Part shown: piece after piece, positions 20,214 through 23,623 of the stretch
Numbering within the stretch: position 1 is the stretch's first letter
How the letters are laid out: each line of letters starts with the position of its first letter
NCBI GenBank assembly: GCA_039715165.1
Contig: JBDLHX010000032.1
Span: 1 to 23,623 of the forward strand
Direction: 5' to 3'
Source of the DNA: JAHEEL01 sp039715165
GTDB lineage: Bacteria > Actinomycetota > Acidimicrobiia > Spongiisociales > UBA5794
DNA length: 23,623 nt
Position numbers and translations under genes: made by a program
Notes under the pieces: model-generated
The model's input: the letters and a program-made list of their open reading frames with translations, nothing else
What the model was told of the DNA's origin: nothing
Database searches by the model: none

Positions 20214-21152
20214 ATGGACACAAGTCACCCGCGTCGAAGCACCGGCCAGAGCGTCGAACTCGTTGAAGTTGGGGCGAGGGACGGCCTTCAGAACGAGAGC
20301 GTCACGCTTCCGACCGCCGCCAAAGTGGAGCTCATCGAACGGCTCGTAGCCGCTGGTGCTCGCCGAATCGAGGTGGCGTCGTTTGTCCATCCAGGTCGTG
20401 TCCCCCAGATGGCAGATGCTGAGGCAGTCATCGAAGCACTCGGCCCGAGCCCCGACGGTGTCTCGTACATCGGGCTCGTGCTCAACCGCCGCGGCCTCGA
20501 CCGGGCGCTCGCAACCACGGTCGATGAGATCAACTTCGTGGTTGGCGTCTCCGAGGGGTTCAACCGAGCGAATGCCGGGGTATCACCCGAAGAAACGATG
20601 ACCGAGATCGAAGCGATGCTCTCAGAGGTTGCTGATCGCCGAACAACGGTCACGATCTCCGTCGCGTTCGGCTGCCCCTACGACGGGGCGGTTCCGGTAG
20701 CCGACGTGGCGAAGCTCGCATCGCGGGCGGCAGCAGCCGGCGCAGACGAGGTCGCCCTCGGAGACACGATCGGCGTCGCCGTCCCATCACAGGTCACGGC
20801 GACGATCGAAGCCGTGCGCTCCGCGACAGGCGTTCCTCTTCGCGGGCACTTCCACGACACCCGCAACACCGCCGTGGCGAATGCCGCCGCAGCCCATGCA
20901 GCCGGCGTGACCGTTCTCGACGCTTCGGTCGGAGGTGCGGGGGGTTGTCCGTTCGCTCCGAACGCGACCGGCAACGTCGCCACCGAGGACCTCGTCTACC
21001 TGTTCGAGCGAATGGGAATCGAAACGGGCATCGACGTGACCCGTGTCATCGAGACAACCGAATGGCTCGGGACCCAATTGGGCAAAGACCTTCCCTCAGC
21101 AGTCGCACACGCCGGCTGGTGGCCTGAGATGAGAGTAGAGAGTGGAGAGTAG
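20214..21152 (+). CDS. mvaB: Hydroxymethylglutaryl-CoA lyase
   Basis: This 312-residue DRE-TIM metallolyase should cleave HMG-CoA to acetyl-CoA and acetoacetate in leucine breakdown. Family residues are in place: R22-D23 in ARDGLQNE, the block ASFVHPGRVPQMADAE (55-70), metal ligands H212 and H214 in GHFHDTRN, and catalytic C245 in the loop GGAGGCPFAPNATGN. Related members of the family act on other 3-hydroxyacyl-CoAs. The ATG at 20214 gives a normal N-terminus. The last residues (MRVESGE) and the stop codon are encoded by the left arm of a GAGAGTAGAG-type repeat. The acyl-CoA synthetase at 9085 might supply substrates in a related pathway, but they are not adjacent. Confidence 0.93.
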   Translation: MDTSHPRRSTGQSVELVEVGARDGLQNESVTLPTAAKVELIERLVAAGARRIEVASFVHPGRVPQMADAEAVIEALGPSPDGVSYIGLVLNRRGLDRALATTVDEINFVVGVSEGFNRANAGVSPEETMTEIEAMLSEVADRRTTVTISVAFGCPYDGAVPVADVAKLASRAAAAGADEVALGDTIGVAVPSQVTATIEAVRSATGVPLRGHFHDTRNTAVANAAAAHAAGVTVLDASVGGAGGCPFAPNATGNVATEDLVYLFERMGIETGIDVTRVIETTEWLGTQLGKDLPSAVAHAGWWPEMRVESGE

Positions 21153-21208
21153 AGAGAGCCCCTGCCCTTGCGAGGCGCGATTCTCTCTACTCTTGTCTCT
21201 CTACTCTC
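21131..21208. repeat. Purine/pyrimidine inverted repeat overlapping the mvaB 3' end
   Basis: The left arm 21131-21156 (GAGAGTAGAGAGTGGAGAGT then AGAGAG) is complementary to 21183-21208 at 23 of 26 positions, with a 26-nt loop. It includes the mvaB stop codon (21150-21152) and ends 9 nt before the next ATG. In RNA it would form a long stem that could separate expression of the two genes. Confidence 0.75.
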
Positions 21209-21217
21209 TACTGATAC

Positions 21218-22069
21218 ATGCTTCCCATCTCGTTCCTTTCAGACTTCGGCCGCACCGACGAGTTTGTCGGCGTGGTTCACGGCGTCATCGCCCGGATCGC
21301 CCCGAGCGCCCGCGTCATCGACGTCGGCCACGACTTCCCGAGAGGCGACATCCAGACCGCTGCACTGGCCCTCATGCGGTCGATCCAGTACCTCCCGGAA
21401 GGCGTCGCGCTCGCGGTCGTCGACCCCGGCGTCGGCACCGAGCGCAAGGCGATCGCCGCGCGGACCCCTTGGGGCCTCTTTGTTGGGCCCGACAACGGTG
21501 TCCTCGCGCCGGCCGTCGCGATCGTCGGTGGCGCCGACTTGATCGTGTCGATCGAAGACCCGCGTTTCAGGCTCCCCTCCGAAGGTGAGACATTCCACGG
21601 GCGCGACGTGTTCGGACCGGCAGCCGCGGTCCTTGCCTCAGGGGAAGCCTCCATCGAGGATCTCGGCCCTCCGGCGGATCTCGGGACCGTCACGCCGATG
21701 ATGATTCCGCTCGCCGAACCGGACGGGATGGGCGGCGTGCTCGGTGAGGTCCTGTGGGTCGACCACTTCGGAAACGCTCAGACGAACATCGCTCCCGCCG
21801 ACCTGGCCTCGCTGGAACTCGCGGTTGGTGGAGACGTCTCGATGGTGATCGCCGGGATCGACCGATCCCTGCCGTGGGTGGCTGCCTACGGTGACGTTGA
21901 GTCGGGTTCGGGCCTCATCCACGTCGACTCGTACGGCCAGATTGCGATCTCGGTAAACGGCGGCCGCGCCGACGAGGAGTACCCGCTCGCGGTCCGCACC
22001 GCGGTGACGTTCCGACCGGCAGGCGGGAGTCCGATCCCGATCAAGCCGTTCGTGATCGGGAAAGACTGA
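21218..22069 (+). CDS. SAM hydroxide adenosyltransferase (DUF62 S-adenosylmethionine hydrolase)
   Basis: This 283-residue protein belongs to the fluorinase-like family that cleaves S-adenosylmethionine with water into adenosine and methionine. The family triad is present with the expected spacing: D69 and R76 in DPGVGTER, and H127 in FHGRDVF. The N-terminal LSDFG (7-11) and DNGVL also fit, and the C-terminal beta domain includes VDHFGNAQTNI. It lacks a clear ribosome binding site; the ATG at 21218 fits the family N-terminus (LPISFLSDFG). It follows mvaB by 65 nt, with the long inverted repeat between. The physiological role of this family is unclear; a link to neighbouring Rex is not evident. 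Confidence 0.9.
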   Translation: MLPISFLSDFGRTDEFVGVVHGVIARIAPSARVIDVGHDFPRGDIQTAALALMRSIQYLPEGVALAVVDPGVGTERKAIAARTPWGLFVGPDNGVLAPAVAIVGGADLIVSIEDPRFRLPSEGETFHGRDVFGPAAAVLASGEASIEDLGPPADLGTVTPMMIPLAEPDGMGGVLGEVLWVDHFGNAQTNIAPADLASLELAVGGDVSMVIAGIDRSLPWVAAYGDVESGSGLIHVDSYGQIAISVNGGRADEEYPLAVRTAVTFRPAGGSPIPIKPFVIGKD

Positions 22070-22111
22070 TCCGAGCGCTTCGCGTCCGGATTTGGCCCCC
22101 TTGGGCGCCGG

Positions 22112-22117
22112 TAGTGT
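22112..22117 (+). promoter_or_regulatory. -10 element before rex
   Basis: TAGTGT lies 7 nt before the ATG at 22125 with no Shine-Dalgarno, suggesting a leaderless mRNA. No Rex operator (TTGTGAAN4TTCACAA-like) is visible here, so autoregulation is not supported. Confidence 0.4.
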
Positions 22118-22124
22118 TGCCGCA

Positions 22125-22748
22125 ATGAGGAGACACATCCCCGACGCAACCGTCGCCAGGCTCCCCGTCTACCTCAGATGCCTGGCAATGAGAGAGGGGG
22201 GAATGACGTGCTCGTCTCGGGACCTCGCCCGAACTGCCGGCGTCAACGCGGCGCAGGTGCGCAAGGACCTCTCCTTCCTCGAAGCCCAGGGCGTGCGCGG
22301 CGTCGGCTACGACGTCGGTGAACTCCGCCTCCAGATCCGCAAGGCGCTCGGTCTGACACACGAGTTCCCGGTCGTCATCGTCGGAGCGGGGAACCTCGGC
22401 CGGGCACTCGCGAATTACGGCGGCTTCTCCGAATGGGGCTTCTCGATCGCTGCGATCGTCGATACGGACGCGCGGAAGGTCGGCCGCCAGATCTCAGGAA
22501 CAGAGGTCGAGTCGATGGATCACCTCGAAGCCATCATCTCCGACCGGACCATCGAGATCGGGATCATTGCTGTCCCAGCGGCGCACGCGCAGAGCGTCGG
22601 CGAGCGGCTCGCGGCATCTGGCGTTGGGTCGATCCTCAACTTCGCGCCGACGGTGATCTCGGTGCCGGAAGCCGAAGTCCGCAGAGTCGACCTCTCGACG
22701 GAGCTCCAGATCCTTGCGTACCACTTGCAGGAGCGGGCGGAGGCGTAG
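22125..22748 (+). CDS. rex: Redox-sensing transcriptional repressor Rex
   Basis: Rex represses fermentation and respiration genes when NAD+ is high and leaves DNA when NADH rises. This 207-residue protein has an N-terminal winged helix (about 1-80). It contains IPDATVARLPVYLRCL, the recognition region VNAAQVRKDLSFLEAQGVRG, and GVGYDV. The Rossmann domain begins VVIVGAGNLGRALANYGGF (NAD(H)-binding GxGxxG), and the C-terminal swapped helix contains TELQILAYHLQ. The length is typical. The ATG at 22125 is used because Rex proteins begin about here; an upstream ATG in frame adds low-quality residues. Candidate Rex sites were not found in the window, so targets lie elsewhere. Confidence 0.95.
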   Translation: MRRHIPDATVARLPVYLRCLAMREGGMTCSSRDLARTAGVNAAQVRKDLSFLEAQGVRGVGYDVGELRLQIRKALGLTHEFPVVIVGAGNLGRALANYGGFSEWGFSIAAIVDTDARKVGRQISGTEVESMDHLEAIISDRTIEIGIIAVPAAHAQSVGERLAASGVGSILNFAPTVISVPEAEVRRVDLSTELQILAYHLQERAEA

Positions 22749-22768
22749 CCAGACCACGCCGGAGTATG

Positions 22769-22786
22769 CGCCCGTTCTACCGGGCG
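22769..22786. terminator. Small hairpin between convergent rex and the 55-aa gene
   Basis: CGCCCG (22769-22774) pairs with CGGGCG (22781-22786) around TTCTAC, which holds the stop codon of the minus-strand gene. It could end transcription from both sides. There is no U-run, so this is weak. Confidence 0.3.
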
Positions 22787-22944
22787 GTTCGTTCGGCCTT
22801 GTCCGATCGCAAGTGACGCTCGGTCTCCTCTGCGGCGATCGGACCCGCAAACGGGCCTCGCCGGAGAGCGACTGCGTAGATCCCCGCGATCGTGACGAGG
22901 CCGCTGCCGATGATCCCGAGGACGAAGACTGCGGTCGGACTCAC
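22777..22944 (-). CDS. Small single-helix membrane protein (55 aa)
   Basis: From GTG at 22944 to TAG at 22779-22777 the frame encodes 55 residues. They comprise a short polar start (SPT), one membrane helix (AVFVLGIIGSGLVTIAGIYA), then a basic and polar cytoplasmic tail (ALRRGPF...EETERHLRSDKAERTAR). The composition and the helix-then-charged-tail layout look like a real small membrane subunit. The start lies 10 nt after the stop of the upstream membrane protein gene on the same strand, suggesting an operon. There is no clear ribosome binding site. No family is recognised; a role as an accessory subunit of a membrane complex is only a guess. Confidence 0.6.
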   Translation of the reverse strand: MSPTAVFVLGIIGSGLVTIAGIYAVALRRGPFAGPIAAEETERHLRSDKAERTAR

Positions 22945-22954
22945 AGGGCGACGC

Positions 22955-23623
22955 TCATGCCAGAAGTGCTCCCACGCTCAGGAACACGACGATCGCGACC
23001 ACGAGGAACGCCAGCACCAACAGGGCGAATCGCCGAATCGACGGCTTGATTCTCGGACTCCAAGCGACGAAGCCGGCGGCCACGATCGCCACGAGCAGCA
23101 CGGCCGGGAGGATGACAACCGCGACGAACGGCTCGAGGCCGGCGGTGTACCACGGCGCGTCGGCTGAGCTCGACGGCACGTCGACGAAAGCCATGAGGAC
23201 AGAGAGAACCAGGGCGATCCCCACTGCTGCGATCGCTGCGATAACGAGCGAATGGAGCTTCCTCTTCGCTTCGGGAGCCGGTTCGAGCGCTGCAGCGGGT
23301 TCCTGAACGGCGGCATCTGCCTCCGTGACACCGCCTGAGGCTGTAGTGGCCGGAGCTGCTTGACCCCCTCCGTCAGCTCCTTCGTCGCTGACACCTCCCC
23401 CTGAGGGGGAGGAAACCAAACCCTCTTCACGCGCCCACTCATTGAGGACGTCTTCGACGGTGGTGTCGGTCTTCTTGGCTCGGGCCTTCGCTGAGCGTTC
23501 GACGAGGGACTCTGGCATCCCGCGTGCCTCCGCGACCGCGGTGAGTAGCGCGGCGCCCGACAGGGCGACAGCGGCAGGTGTTGGTGCAGCTTCGGCCGGG
23601 GCTTCGTCGGCGACCAAGCCTTC
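22955..23623 (-). CDS. Membrane protein with three TM helices, 5' end beyond window
   Basis: The frame is open to the window edge, so the true start is probably outside. About 223 residues are visible. They form an Ala/Pro/Glu-rich segment, a short charged helical region (LLTAVAEARGMPESLVERSA...VEDVLNEWA), and a Gly/Ser/Asp-rich linker. An Ala/Pro-rich stretch and three hydrophobic helices at the C-terminus follow. A TTG at 23617 could in principle be a start but lacks a binding site. The linker is largely encoded by a palindromic repeat (23364-23412). I do not recognise the family. The 55-residue protein gene follows immediately. Confidence 0.6.
   Translation of the reverse strand, partial: EGLVADEAPAEAAPTPAAVALSGAALLTAVAEARGMPESLVERSAKARAKKTDTTVEDVLNEWAREEGLVSSPSGGGVSDEGADGGGQAAPATTASGGVTEADAAVQEPAAALEPAPEAKRKLHSLVIAAIAAVGIALVLSVLMAFVDVPSSSADAPWYTAGLEPFVAVVILPAVLLVAIVAAGFVAWSPRIKPSIRRFALLVLAFLVVAIVVFLSVGALLA
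23364..23412. repeat. Palindromic interspersed element, copy B, inside a coding region
   Basis: Blocks are CCCCCTC (23364-23370), the stem GTCAGC (23372-23377) / GCTGAC (23387-23392), and the perfect palindrome CCTCCCCC-TGA-GGGGGAGG (23394-23412). The order matches copy A at 151-202. Read on the minus strand it is in frame and encodes about residues 69-85 of the visible protein, SSPSGGGVSDEGADGGG. Confidence 0.7.

Overview
The window looks like chromosomal DNA of a high-GC actinobacterium, most probably a member of or near Acidimicrobiia. This is inference: coding is dense with ATGA-type overlaps, start codons include GTG, surface proteins carry Thr-rich linkers, ribonucleotide reductase is the B12-dependent class II type, and there is a homologue of RsiG, a protein known only from Actinomycetota. 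There is no phage, plasmid, CRISPR array, rRNA or tRNA. The intergenic spaces carry at least five families of short interspersed or palindromic repeats.

Layout. 1-451: gene-free, with two repeat clusters. 452-2906: a small membrane protein converging on a two-gene unit (membrane-anchored kinase-like protein, then PAP2 phosphatase). 3026-6551: nrdJ with a readable control region (sigma70-type promoter, large palindrome, NrdR box pair, perfect DnaA box). 6707-9007: a three-gene operon (surface protein, small membrane protein, MFS transporter). 9085-11585: an acyl-CoA synthetase translationally coupled to a glutamine amidotransferase. 11594-13577: two overlapping genes for membrane-anchored surface proteins, bracketed by inverted copies of a 47-bp repeat. 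13579-14139: an AhpD/CMD-type peroxidase-related gene with an in-frame UGA exactly at the second position of its CxxC site, followed by a bacterial SECIS-like hairpin. 14236-15120: a bacterial Clp1-like polynucleotide kinase, flanked by direct repeats. 15121-15527: gene-free, with a repeat, a folded element and a cluster of DnaA-box-like 9-mers. 15528-18179: type II asparaginase, an RsiG-like c-di-GMP-binding anti-sigma homologue, and an M23 peptidase with coiled coil. 18227-19228: a MoaD-like domain fused to a CdsA-like membrane protein. 19287-22748: a conserved hypothetical gene, HMG-CoA lyase, SAM hydrolase and the redox repressor Rex. 22777-23623: a tiny membrane protein and a membrane protein cut by the window edge.

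Main result. The strongest unusual signal is the selenoprotein. Residues 1-81 and 83-186 lie in one reading frame separated only by UGA. The motif reads C-V-Y-U-T-Q-A-H, matching the CxxCxxxH site of the family. A 7-bp stem with a GGUC loop starts 18 nt after the UGA, and the loop itself begins 25 nt after it. Second-tier signals are an RsiG homologue with two motif copies carrying substitutions at the Gln position, the MoaD-CdsA fusion, a palindromic repeat translated in frame inside a membrane protein gene, the repeat-bracketed surface protein cassette, and an unusually legible nrdJ promoter. Several genes lack a Shine-Dalgarno and have a -10-like hexamer 6-8 nt before the start codon, which suggests leaderless transcripts.
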